A stretch of 64,000 nucleotides of DNA from Spirochaetaceae bacterium. Its GTDB lineage: Bacteria > Spirochaetota > Spirochaetia > WTKD01. The notes below the pieces were generated by a model. The model was given only the letters and a program-made list of their open reading frames with translations, had not been told where the DNA came from and did no database searches. A program made the position numbers and the translations under genes. Of this stretch, positions 35,175 through 43,986 are shown piece by piece (position 1 is the stretch's first letter; the number at the start of each line of letters is the position of its first letter). The stretch covers positions 43,601 to 107,600 of the forward strand of contig WTKD01000006.1 in NCBI GenBank assembly GCA_011524535.1, in the 5' to 3' direction.

Positions 35175-36467
35175 ATGGGTATGGAACCACAACAAAAAAT
35201 TTCTAGTTTGAGGGGGACGTTCAATGCCAGGGAGCTTCGTGCTGGTATTGTTACCTTTCTCTCGATGTCCTATATCGTTATAGTAAATCCGATAATACTT
35301 TCAAATACTGGTATGCCAAGTTCGGCGATTTTGACGGCGACAGATATTAGTATCTTGTTTGTCTTCAATTCTCATGGGCGTTTGGGCAAAACTTCCGTTT
35401 GCACTTGCCCCGGGAATGGGGATCAATTCATTTTTTGCGTTTTCGTTGGTACTTGGTTCAGGGCTATCCTGGCAAACTGCACTTGCAGCAGTGTTTTTGT
35501 CGGGCGTCATTTTTGTGCTATTGTCTGTGTTTAAGATTCGCCAGTTGATATACGATATGATTCCACAATCTCTTCGTATTGCCATTGGCGTCGGGATCGG
35601 ACTTTTTATCGCGCATATTGGACTCCAGTGGAGTGGAATTGTTGTCGACAACCCGGCAACATTAGTTCAGTTCGGAGGCATACATTCAAACACATTGTTC
35701 TTTTTGTTCTCGATTAGTTTTCTAGGATTTTTACTGCATAGAAAAGTTGTTGGGGCATTGCTTATTGGTATTGTGTGCAATGTTCTTGTTTTGTTTGTTC
35801 TTACACAAACGAATATGGTTGTTTTTGACGGAGTTTCTTTTCCAGAAATAAAAAATTTGGTTGCACTTCCTGATTTTTCTGGTTTTCTCCAAATGGATAT
35901 CGGTTCTGTACTCACCATTGGTATTATATTACCTGCGTTTACTTTGTTATTCACGGACTTGTTCGATAGTATCGCAACTTTGACAAAAACACGGGGCGTC
36001 CACTGAATTTGAACAGGGCTTTGTTGGTAGATTGTATTGCTACTACAGCATCTGGATTATTTGGAACATCAAGCGCTACCGTATATCTTGAAAGTGCAAC
36101 AGGAATACAAGAAGGAGGAAAAACCGGATGGACAGCCATCGTTACGGGACTTTTGTTTCTCCCTTTCTTATTTTTTAGTCCATTGATTTCCTTGGTTTCT
36201 TCGGTCGCAGTTGCCCCAACTCTGGTAGTCGTTGGGATTTTTATGATAAAGAATCTTATTAAGATCGATTGGAATCGATATGAAGTTGCCGTTCCTAGCT
36301 TCCTCACCATTCTTCTTATCCCTTTGACATATAGCATAACACAGGGGATTATCTGGGGTCTGGTTACCTATCATTTGCTGATGCTCTTGCAAGGAAAATT
36401 CAAGGAGGTTCACCCACTGCTTTGGTTTACCAATCTTGTTTTAGTGCCTATGTATTTTCTCGCATAA
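35175..36467 (+). pseudogene. NCS2-family purine permease (AzgA/PbuG-like), two frameshifts
   Basis: Three ORFs in frames 3, 1 and 3 join into one hypoxanthine/guanine-type permease of about 430 residues. Part one begins FNARELRAGIVTFLSMSYIVIVNP. Near 35343 one extra base shifts the frame; part two continues LVSCLSSILMGVWAKLPFALAPGMGINSFFAF, ending at a stop at 36004-36006. One missing base near 36003 separates it from part three (LNLNRALLVDCIATTASGLFG through TYVES-like VYLESATG, to the C terminus). Neither site lies in a homopolymer. The rest of the sequence is well conserved, so this is a recent lesion or a sequencing error. Confidence 0.85.
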
Positions 36468-36819
36468 GATAAAAAGAGAATATTCTTTTAACGAGTATTC
36501 AGTATTGCTGAACAAAAAGAAGAGAGTCAGGCTCTAGGGAGGTGTTGCAGCCGGACTCTTATTGATACGTTTATGGAGTGCCTTTCTTAAGCGCTGCTTA
36601 TATTTAATATAGCGAGGAGGATTTTTTTGAGTGGAATCCTCCTCTACTAAAATAGCGCTCTGATTAGCAAAAGAAAAATTTGGCAGCACACAGTATTTTT
36701 TAATAATTGTGAGGAGTTAGAATGAACTTGGCGGAGGCTGAGGGCTTTCTTTTAAGATGACAGGCTTTGCTAATTATTCTTAAAAATTTCAAGAAAAGAC
36801 GGCTATGCAGGCGGTATGG
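36468..36819. other. non-coding stretch between the NCS2 pseudogene and parB
   Basis: About 350 bases on the 3' side of both flanking genes. Besides the hairpin at 36524, a perfect 10-bp stem GAGGAGGATT/AATCCTCCTC lies at 36614-36644 without a T-run on either side. A 12-codon ORF (MNLAEAEGFLLR) at 36722-36760 has a good GAGGAG site but nothing else in support. No gene is called. Confidence 0.5.
36524..36558 (+). terminator. possible terminator after the NCS2 pseudogene
   Basis: 10-bp stem GAGTCAGGCT with AGCCGGACTC (one mismatch), followed by TTATTGAT. Weak T-run. Confidence 0.35.
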
Positions 36820-37785
36820 TTAATCTTCATTTGGTAGGTGAAGCAATTCGACAATTCTCATGAGATCGTACGTGTCGTAATAGGTGAGGCTCAGTTCTCC
36901 TCCAATTTTCCCTTTCTTTAATTGAATTTTGGTTCCAAAATGAACCATCATCCGATCAATAAGGAATTTTTCTTCACTGTTCAGTGTTTTCAAAGAAGAT
37001 TCCTTCTGTTTTTTTGATAACTTTTGTGCATTTTTTGATGATCCCATACCAGGATTAGGTGATTTATTTTCTTTTCTCACATGAAGAATCGCATCTTTCA
37101 AGGGCATATTATTTTGCATGAGAGCAACCAATTGTTCTGTTTCCCGAACAGAGCAGTGGTGATCAATAACATGAACACAGAGAGAAGCCTGTTTTACATT
37201 CTGTAAGCCTCCTATGGCTCGAGCATGTGATGCACTAATTATTCCCGATTTCAAACAAGACTGTACCGATTCGTGTAAATCGAGCAATCGAAGCAAATTG
37301 GTAAGCTTACTCCGGCTCATTCCCAAATGCTCGGCCGCTTCTGCTTGGGTCCAATGTGTCACGCGTATGAGATTCTCAATGGAATTCGCGATATCCAACG
37401 GATGTAAGTCTTCCCGTTGAATGTTTTCAATAAGAGCAATTTCCCTTTTTTCTATATCGGTGTAATGTGATATGATCGCCGGAATTTCGGTTAAGCCTGC
37501 TTGAAGGCTCGCTCTGTAACGTCGCTCTCCTGCGATAAGTTTTAAATCTCCATCGACGCGCTCGAGCAATACAGGCTGCAACACTCCATGCTGACGAATG
37601 GAAGTGGCAAGTTCTTCCAACAATTCGGGATCAAAACTGGTTCTTGGTTGAGAATCGTTCGTAGATATAGAATACAGCGGAATCATTTCTACCAACATTT
37701 CTGAAGAATTGTCGGTACTGGGTGAAGGCTTTGCTTTTTGTAATAATGCTTTTAACCCTCGACCGAGGGCTTTTTCTGATTTCAT
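36820..37785 (-). CDS. parB: chromosome-partitioning protein ParB
   Basis: 321 residues. The N-terminal CTPase/ParB-Srx domain (about 30-120) contains SRPRTSFD-like start (NDSQPRTSFDPELL), the CTP-binding GERRYRASLQAG and ENIQRED. A helix-turn-helix follows (WTQAEAAEHLGMSRSKLTNLLRLL) for parS recognition, and a C-terminal dimer domain lies at about 255-321. It loads at parS and slides as a clamp. It overlaps parA by 4 bases. A perfect parS is 9 kb away next to gyrA. Confidence 0.96.
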   Translation of the reverse strand: MKSEKALGRGLKALLQKAKPSPSTDNSSEMLVEMIPLYSISTNDSQPRTSFDPELLEELATSIRQHGVLQPVLLERVDGDLKLIAGERRYRASLQAGLTEIPAIISHYTDIEKREIALIENIQREDLHPLDIANSIENLIRVTHWTQAEAAEHLGMSRSKLTNLLRLLDLHESVQSCLKSGIISASHARAIGGLQNVKQASLCVHVIDHHCSVRETEQLVALMQNNMPLKDAILHVRKENKSPNPGMGSSKNAQKLSKKQKESSLKTLNSEEKFLIDRMMVHFGTKIQLKKGKIGGELSLTYYDTYDLMRIVELLHLPNED

Positions 37786-38531
37786 CGGTTTACTATCTCT
37801 TCAACAAGATTTGCATAACTCTTGGCTCCTATGCTTTGTGGATCGTATGAAAAAATACTTTTTCCGTGCGATGGAGCTTCGGCCAAAGTGATGTTCCGTG
37901 GAATGATTGTATCAAACACAAATTCCTTGAATGCAGATACAACCTCTCGTACTACCTCTCCCGCAATACGAGTACGTTTGTCATACATAGTAAACAAAAT
38001 TCCGTAAACATTCAACATAACACCCTGGGCTTCTATTATGGCTTCAATGCTATTCATCAATTGACTCAATCCTTCGAGTGCAAAATATTCGCATTGTAGA
38101 GGGATAAGAATATTGGTGGAGGCTATAAGACAATTTATAGTTATTAAATCTAATGATGGAGGTGCGTCCAAAATTATATATTCATACTTGTCTAGACGCG
38201 CCGAGGATATGGCCTGCTTGATTTGCGTTGTTTGTGAATCAGACTCTTGAAATTCTACCCCAGTCCCTGCAAAATCGATGCCTGAAGGAACGAGGTCTAC
38301 TTCATCCAATGTTTGTACAATGGTGCTCTCTAGGGGTCGCCCACGAACAACATCGTAGATAGTGTGATCAGGCTCAAAGATGCCAAGTCCGCTAGTTAAA
38401 TTGGCTTGTGGGTCACAGTCGATAAGTAGAACTCTTTTTCCTTTTCTCGCCAAGCCGCAGCCCATGTTTATAGCTGTGGTGGTTTTTCCAACGCCCCCTT
38501 TTTGGTTAGCACAACAGATAATTTTGGGCAT
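37782..38531 (-). CDS. parA: chromosome-partitioning ATPase ParA (Soj)
   Basis: 249 residues, the short chromosomal form lacking an N-terminal DNA-binding domain. Deviant Walker A: NQKGGVGKTTTAIN; then DCDPQANLTSGLG and the Walker B region ILDAPPSLDLITIN. It forms an ATP-dependent gradient on the nucleoid that ParB-parS complexes follow. First gene of the parA-parB operon. Confidence 0.96.
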   Translation of the reverse strand: MPKIICCANQKGGVGKTTTAINMGCGLARKGKRVLLIDCDPQANLTSGLGIFEPDHTIYDVVRGRPLESTIVQTLDEVDLVPSGIDFAGTGVEFQESDSQTTQIKQAISSARLDKYEYIILDAPPSLDLITINCLIASTNILIPLQCEYFALEGLSQLMNSIEAIIEAQGVMLNVYGILFTMYDKRTRIAGEVVREVVSAFKEFVFDTIIPRNITLAEAPSHGKSIFSYDPQSIGAKSYANLVEEIVNR

Positions 38532-38672
38532 GAATCAGTATACTGGGCCTAGCATCTGAAATCAATAATGCTCTTTTGAGAAGTCTATATCTCTAGATGT
38601 GCGAATAAGTAAAAATAACTTTTTTGTTAGCATTTTTTGCAAAATATACACAAAAGTAACAGACTATCTATA

Positions 38673-38702
38673 TTGATACATACGCAACATATGTAGTATA
38701 GT
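38673..38702 (+). promoter_or_regulatory. predicted promoter of the amino-acid ABC operon
   Basis: TTGATA and TATAGT with an 18-base spacer, 20 bases upstream of the receptor ATG; AAAGGAG is the ribosome binding site. Confidence 0.5.
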
Positions 38703-38722
38703 TAGTCAAAAAGGAGCTAATA

Positions 38723-39475
38723 ATGAGAAAATTGCTTGTTTCTGCAGCAATCTTAATGATCTGCAGTGCATTTTTATTTGCTGGAGGTGCAGAAGAATCA
38801 ACCAACAGCATAGTAGTAGCAACCGATGCTACTTGGCCTCCAATGGAATTCATGAATGATAACTCAGAAGTTATCGGATTTGCCATTGATATGTTTGATG
38901 AGGTTGCCGCTCGTGCTGGGCTAGAAGTTGAGTACTTGCCTACCGCTTGGGATGGGATTTTTGCTGGACTTTCGAACGGAGCATACGATGCTATATTATC
39001 TTCAGTGACTATAACTGAAGAGCGACAAGAAAAATATGATTTTTCGATTCCCTACATAAATGCGGGTCAAATTCTGGTTGTCCGCAGTGATTCTGATTCT
39101 TCGCTTACCCATTTGGATGATTTCGCTGGGCTCAGTGTTGGTACACAGATTGCCACAACCGGTGAACTAGAAGTGAAAAAGTATCCCGATGTCGTATCCA
39201 AAACATACGATGAAATAGGGTTTGCTTTTGAGGATTTGGTAAATGGGCGTATCGATGGAGTTATGACAGACACTCCTGTTGCTGCAGATTTTGCATTGCA
39301 AAGTTCTGCCTACGAAGGCGTTTTGAAAATCGTTGGTGAACCATACACGAGTGAATCTTACGGTATCGTTTTTCAAAAAGGTAATGATGAGCTTCGTGAA
39401 ACAATAAACACCGCATTGCAATCAGTTATTGATGATGGGACCGTCGAAGAACTTATCAAGAAATGGCTTCGCTAG
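38723..39475 (+). CDS. amino-acid ABC transporter substrate-binding protein
   Basis: 250 residues, family 3 (HisJ/GlnH type). The signal peptide ends in LFAGGAEES, a pattern common in spirochaete receptors, without a lipobox Cys at the usual place. Ligand-binding motifs: ATDATWPPMEFMN, GFAIDMFDEVAARAGL, and YDAILSSVTITEERQEKYDFS with the conserved Arg for the amino-acid carboxylate. Polar amino acids are the likely ligands. It overlaps the permease by 13 bases. Confidence 0.92.
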   Translation: MRKLLVSAAILMICSAFLFAGGAEESTNSIVVATDATWPPMEFMNDNSEVIGFAIDMFDEVAARAGLEVEYLPTAWDGIFAGLSNGAYDAILSSVTITEERQEKYDFSIPYINAGQILVVRSDSDSSLTHLDDFAGLSVGTQIATTGELEVKKYPDVVSKTYDEIGFAFEDLVNGRIDGVMTDTPVAADFALQSSAYEGVLKIVGEPYTSESYGIVFQKGNDELRETINTALQSVIDDGTVEELIKKWLR

Positions 39476-40266
39476 GAGATTTAAAACCTAGTAAAAAGAT
39501 TGTACCTTTTGTTAACGAGAGCACTCTTGTTCCTGTAAAATCGAACAAGCAGATACTTTGGGCATGGCGCATTTCATTGTGCTGTGCCCTGGCTCTTATA
39601 GTCCTTCTTCCAATACTTTCGCCAGATCCCTATGCTCGTATTCTCAGGGTTTTGCCCGACGGAATTCTTAATACTTTTTTGGTGACGATTTGTTCGATGG
39701 CCCTAGCTCTCATCATTGGTGTACTTACCGGTCTAGGACAAATTACAACTTTTACACCAGTTCGTATTCTCTGCACCACATATGTAGAGATCGTGCGAGG
39801 AATCCCTCTCCTTATCCAATTGTTTTACATATACTATGCCCTTGGAAAATTTGTGGCCTTACCTGCGATGATTTCAGCAATCATTGCCATGGCTGTGTGT
39901 TATGGAGCGTATATAAGTGAGATATTTCGATCTGGTATGCAATCAATCCCAAAGGGACAAATGGAAGCTTCTATGGCGTTGGGGCTTTCACGTTCGCAGA
40001 GCATCATTTATGTTATTCTACCGCAAACCTTTCGTATTGTTTTGCCTCCTATCGGTAATGAATTTATCGCATTGTTGAAAGACTCATCTCTAGTTTCAAT
40101 TTTGGCGATATCGGATCTATCACGACGTGGGAGAGAATTTGCCGCAGCAACATTTACCCATTTTGAGACCTATACCATGATTGCACTTATATATCTTGCT
40201 ATAACCCTTGTGATGTCGAAAGGCGTTGCTTATTTCGAAGAGAGGACGAATTATTATGAAAACTGA
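39463..40266 (+). CDS. amino-acid ABC transporter permease
   Basis: 267 residues, HisM/GlnP class. A cytoplasmic N-terminal tail of about 45 residues comes before the first helix. The family motif GVLTGLGQI and [19 protein letters not shown] is followed by the EAA loop [21 protein letters not shown]. It starts inside the receptor gene, 13 bases before that stop, and ends by overlapping the ATPase start by 11 bases, so the three genes are translationally linked. Confidence 0.93.
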   Translation: MASLGDLKPSKKIVPFVNESTLVPVKSNKQILWAWRISLCCALALIVLLPILSPDPYARILRVLPDGILNTFLVTICSMALALIIGVLTGLGQITTFTPVRILCTTYVEIVRGIPLLIQLFYIYYALGKFVALPAMISAIIAMAVCYGAYISEIFRSGMQSIPKGQMEASMALGLSRSQSIIYVILPQTFRIVLPPIGNEFIALLKDSSLVSILAISDLSRRGREFAAATFTHFETYTMIALIYLAITLVMSKGVAYFEERTNYYEN

Positions 40267-41008
40267 CCAAACAAAAACAAAACTTCGTATCGAACAACTA
40301 AGCAAGACGTTCAACAATGAAGTGAACGCATTACAAAATGTTAGCCTAGAAGTTGAAACAAAAGAAGTGGTTGTTATAGTTGGTCCCTCAGGAAGTGGAA
40401 AAAGCACATTGCTGAGGTCTATAAATGCCTTGGAAATTCCCGATTCTGGTTCAATATATTTGGGTGATGAACTCATCCATATGGACCCCAAGCATATTCG
40501 TTTGGTTCGTGAGCGAATTGGAATGGTTTTTCAACAATTCAATCTATTTCCTCATCTAACCGCCCTACAAAACATAATACTCGCTCCCACTCGAGTAAAA
40601 CATATTAGAAAATCACAGGCAGAAGAGCGTGCCCATGATTTGCTTAGGACTGTGGGATTAACAGACAAGGCGAAGAGTTATCCGGGCCAACTCTCCGGAG
40701 GACAGAAGCAACGCATTGCAATTGCTCGGGCTTTGGCCATGGACCCTGAAGTTATGTTATTCGATGAGCCAACTTCAGCCCTGGACCCAGAAATGATCAA
40801 AGAAGTACTCGATGTTATGGTTCATCTTGCAAAAAATGAAGGGATGACAATGATTGTTGTTTCTCATGAAATGGGGTTTGCACGGGCAGCAGCTGATCGG
40901 GTTATATTTATGGATAAGGGCCAAATCATAGAAACAGCACCGCCACAGGAATTATTTAATAATCCAAAGGAAGAACGCACAAAACGTTTTCTGAATCATA
41001 TCCTGTAG
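40256..41008 (+). CDS. amino-acid ABC transporter ATP-binding protein
   Basis: 250 residues, GlnQ class. Walker [11 protein letters not shown]-loop [11 protein letters not shown], signature [15 protein letters not shown], Walker [15 protein letters not shown]-loop VVSHEM. Start at 40256 rather than 40226: GAGGA lies about 10 bases upstream and the ATG overlaps the permease end. It completes a receptor-permease-ATPase importer. It may also serve the ATPase-less pair at 49852-51567. Confidence 0.94.
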   Translation: MKTDQTKTKLRIEQLSKTFNNEVNALQNVSLEVETKEVVVIVGPSGSGKSTLLRSINALEIPDSGSIYLGDELIHMDPKHIRLVRERIGMVFQQFNLFPHLTALQNIILAPTRVKHIRKSQAEERAHDLLRTVGLTDKAKSYPGQLSGGQKQRIAIARALAMDPEVMLFDEPTSALDPEMIKEVLDVMVHLAKNEGMTMIVVSHEMGFARAAADRVIFMDKGQIIETAPPQELFNNPKEERTKRFLNHIL

Positions 41009-41202
41009 TCTTCGATCTGCCCTGAGACATTCTAAACTAACTTTGCCTTACATCGTTTATACGACGCAATCTATGTAATAGATTCTTCTGTATTCAATGA
41101 AGAAAACAACACCCATCTGTGATGATGAGCGCATAAAAATCGTAATTATAAGAGGTGGTGAATTACAGGTCTTTGCAAACATGTAATTGCGTACCGCCGA
41201 AC
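41009..41202. other. spacer after the amino-acid ABC operon
   Basis: About 190 bases on the 3' side of both neighbours. A 29-codon ORF at 41097-41186 (MKKTTPICDDERIKIVIIRG...) has no clear ribosome binding site and no recognisable similarity. No clear terminator seen. Confidence 0.35.
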
Positions 41203-41553
41203 TTATGGGTTAAGTTGCGTTTGAAGATTAGCCACATCGTAATACTCTATCGGATTCGTTCCAAAATAATTTGTAAGGTTGGAAGAAAGAGTATTAAACA
41301 ACGTTGATGATAGAGTGACCATTGAAAAATTAGCACTAAGCACAAAGGCATTATTTCCTATGCTTACTACTGAAGCAGGAATTTCTATTTCTGTAATGTC
41401 TGTATCTAGAAAAACAGACCCTTCTAGGGTCATCAAAGAAGTCTGGATCTCTGAAGAACCTAGAAATGTGATTGATATGAGGCTTGTTTTTGAAAAAGCT
41501 CCTTCTTCTAGTGATGAATAGCACTCCTGAAAATTAGAAAAGATCCGAACATA
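41203..41553 (-). pseudogene. C-terminal remnant of an LRR_5 (BspA-like) protein
   Basis: The ORF track shows only 77 residues from a TTG, but the frame is open for 117 codons back to a stop at 41554. It reads LEEGAFSKTSLISITFLGSS, then ITEIEIPASVVSIGNNAF, the same LRR_5 pattern as the 33-kb lipoprotein, and ends in a normal non-repeat C terminus. There is no ATG, ribosome binding site or signal peptide upstream in any frame, so this looks like the 3' end of a decayed surface-protein gene. Confidence 0.7.
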
Positions 41554-41826
41554 CTACGTCATCCGTACAAAACAGTATGAAAAAGTGCAGTGCATTGGTG
41601 AACGTGCACAAGTTAATTTCATGCATAGTCGTGCACCAGAAGAGCGCGAACACATTGTTACTTTTCTGAATAGGCAAAAGCATAAGATATAGTTTGACGA
41701 CAAAGAAGAGCGCAGCTAGTAACAGATTGTTGCTAAAAGAATGTGCTATATGTTTGAAAGATACATGAAGAATAGAGTAAGGTTCATAGTGGCAGTAGAT
41801 ACTGTACACATAATAAGGAGTAAGAG
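41554..41826. other. spacer upstream of the 691-residue lipoprotein gene
   Basis: About 270 bases. A weak promoter-like pair TTGAAA and TAAGGT (18-base spacer) lies at about 41755-41784, and AAGGAG precedes the lipoprotein ATG by 6 bases. A 104-codon minus-strand ORF here looks spurious. Nothing else seen. Confidence 0.35.
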
Positions 41827-43902
41827 ATGAAGTATATATACATGGCACTGGTTATTGTGGGGGGTTTGATGGGGTGTTCGTCTGGGGGGACAGGATCTCC
41901 TGACGATCGGGTTAGTGCATTCGAGCTACCGAGTGCTGTGGTTGTAGATATAACGAATGGGGAGTCAGTATATCGATCGACTCGGAAGCTGACGTGGGAT
42001 CTGTTTGGAGAAGTTGGCGAAGGGGTGACCTACAAGGTAGACCTCACTGATGCGCGCGAAGCAATGCCAACAGTTCTTGAAGACGAGAGCGGAGTGGTGT
42101 ACGAAGTAAAAGCAGGAGAAGATACAGCAGGGGTTATACCATCGAAGATAACGATTACGTTTCCGTCACCAGCGATGCCAGGAGTTTTGGAAGCAGGGAA
42201 GGGATACGAGTGGAAAGTGGCTCGCTTTGAAAACGATCAAGAGATAGAGAGTAAGGAAGGGAGTTTTACGGTTGAAGAGCGTGAAGAAGTGGAATGGAAC
42301 AAAGGATTTGAGGTAGGAGTGGATATTTCAAACATACGAGAAGCGGGAGCGTTTGCGATTGGTGCGGACATTCGGATACACATACCCGCAAGATTGATGC
42401 ACGCTACAAAGACGAATAACAATGATACCAAGCTGTGGATAGCGGTGCGGGATTACGAGACAGGGTTGGAAGACAAAACAGAAAATAACGATAGATACAC
42501 GGAGTACATACGCAATGCTGAGGCGTTTGGAGGGATACTTCCTCGTTTTTTGGTTGACCGTGAAGGGGCAGGACATACAGTAGCGAGTATTATAGAATCT
42601 AAAGCGAGCATTGGGCTTGGGTTGTTGGCTGACTTGCGGTTATTCTATCAAGCGTATGGTTTTTTGGGTGTTGAAGAGCTTAAATCACTGAGCGGCGACA
42701 AGCTGGGCTTAGGCACTCTATTTAGTAGAGAAGAGGATGGTGGGTATGTGATTTCGTATCCCAATGTTGGATTTTGGGAAGTGGGGACAGGTGATGTGAG
42801 TCAAGATCCATACGATTTGTTGGTGGGGTACAATGCAGACCATCCAGAGCAACGGGAATTTGAGTACAAGATCTATTACACAAGTAATGCGAGGGTACAG
42901 ACAACGGAGGGGATTACGTTTAAACGACCCGATGGAGAACGAACGAACCGCCAAGACTTGGGATACGAAGACATGGTAGGGGAGCTTAATCTCACTGATG
43001 ATCAGCTAGATAGGCTGACACAAGACGAAGCCAGTGATGATGTAGGCACATCTCTTATTGGAAAATACGCACAGACAGAGCATTTTAAAGAAAATTACAA
43101 TCAGTCCCCTACTAATAATTTAGAAACACGAGTAGTTCCGTATGGAGCAGTGTCGTATGGGCGTCGGTACGACAGACATACGGTAGCACATGTGGCACAC
43201 CTTACATCTGTGTTTAATCTGGCGATTTTGAACTTGGATTTGAACTTGGAGAAGTTGAAGGAAAGCGGCGACCTAGTGCTGAAAAGTAATTTTCAATTCC
43301 CCTCTTCAGGAGGAACAACGATAGATGAAGATTACACAGAGAAGATACTTGATGTGCCCTTGCAAGATACAGAGGGACAGGACTACAAGAGCCTAGAGAG
43401 CTATTTGAAGGTTGCTGAAGCAGTGAACAGCCGATGGGCTGATGCTGGAAAGAGCCCGTTAAAAGAGGGAGAACTCATCGGGGGAACGCCTGCGCAACAA
43501 GAAGAGCGACTGAATGCTTTGGAAGATCTGTCGAAATACATGGCTCCGCTTGGATTTTCAGCGGACGGAGTACGTGCGTATATGCTCATAAAAATGGATG
43601 TTGACGACAATGACACTGGTGTTTTTTCGTGGCGCTATTATGATATGTCGTCTGACGTAACAGAAGGCAGAGATGAACAAGAACTTGATAACAGATCACG
43701 AGGTTGGTGGACTATCGAGGACCGCGCAGCATACTATGATGCGAATGGTGTACGAACCACGCTGAAAGATACGCTTAATGAGTACAATGATGAGCGGTTG
43801 CTTCCGTTTCATCGCATGGTAAGGATAGCAAATGGGTGTGCCGGAGCTCATGTGTCTGCTGAGTTCGCAGCGCAATACCCTGGATACTCCGTGGTCCAAT
43901 AA
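41827..43902 (+). CDS. large lipoprotein of unknown function
   Basis: 691 residues. Lipobox LMGC at Cys17 followed by a Ser/Gly-rich tether (SSGGTGSPDD). Residues about 35-150 look like a fibronectin-III/Ig-type beta-sandwich: alternating strands such as TRKLTWDLFG and KGYEWKVARFENDQE. Residues 150-691 are highly charged (Glu/Asp/Lys) with aromatic clusters such as FSWRYYDMS and no motif that I recognise. Only one other Cys, near the C terminus. Probably anchored at the cell surface or outer-membrane inner face. It is preceded by an LRR remnant and stands alone. No function is assigned. Confidence 0.8.
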   Translation: MKYIYMALVIVGGLMGCSSGGTGSPDDRVSAFELPSAVVVDITNGESVYRSTRKLTWDLFGEVGEGVTYKVDLTDAREAMPTVLEDESGVVYEVKAGEDTAGVIPSKITITFPSPAMPGVLEAGKGYEWKVARFENDQEIESKEGSFTVEEREEVEWNKGFEVGVDISNIREAGAFAIGADIRIHIPARLMHATKTNNNDTKLWIAVRDYETGLEDKTENNDRYTEYIRNAEAFGGILPRFLVDREGAGHTVASIIESKASIGLGLLADLRLFYQAYGFLGVEELKSLSGDKLGLGTLFSREEDGGYVISYPNVGFWEVGTGDVSQDPYDLLVGYNADHPEQREFEYKIYYTSNARVQTTEGITFKRPDGERTNRQDLGYEDMVGELNLTDDQLDRLTQDEASDDVGTSLIGKYAQTEHFKENYNQSPTNNLETRVVPYGAVSYGRRYDRHTVAHVAHLTSVFNLAILNLDLNLEKLKESGDLVLKSNFQFPSSGGTTIDEDYTEKILDVPLQDTEGQDYKSLESYLKVAEAVNSRWADAGKSPLKEGELIGGTPAQQEERLNALEDLSKYMAPLGFSADGVRAYMLIKMDVDDNDTGVFSWRYYDMSSDVTEGRDEQELDNRSRGWWTIEDRAAYYDANGVRTTLKDTLNEYNDERLLPFHRMVRIANGCAGAHVSAEFAAQYPGYSVVQ

Positions 43903-43986
43903 TTAGGACGATAGGGCAGAGCACACGAGTACGAATGGCTTACGCATCTCTGAAGTGAGAGCGCTATGCTATCAAGTGGGACATGT

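Noticed and set aside
36722-36760. 12-codon ORF with a strong GAGGAG site
   Set aside because: Too short and without conservation evidence; mentioned only in the spacer description.
41534-41848. 104-codon minus-strand ORF upstream of the 691-residue lipoprotein
   Set aside because: Unlikely amino-acid mix, no ribosome binding site, overlaps the lipoprotein start and its control region.
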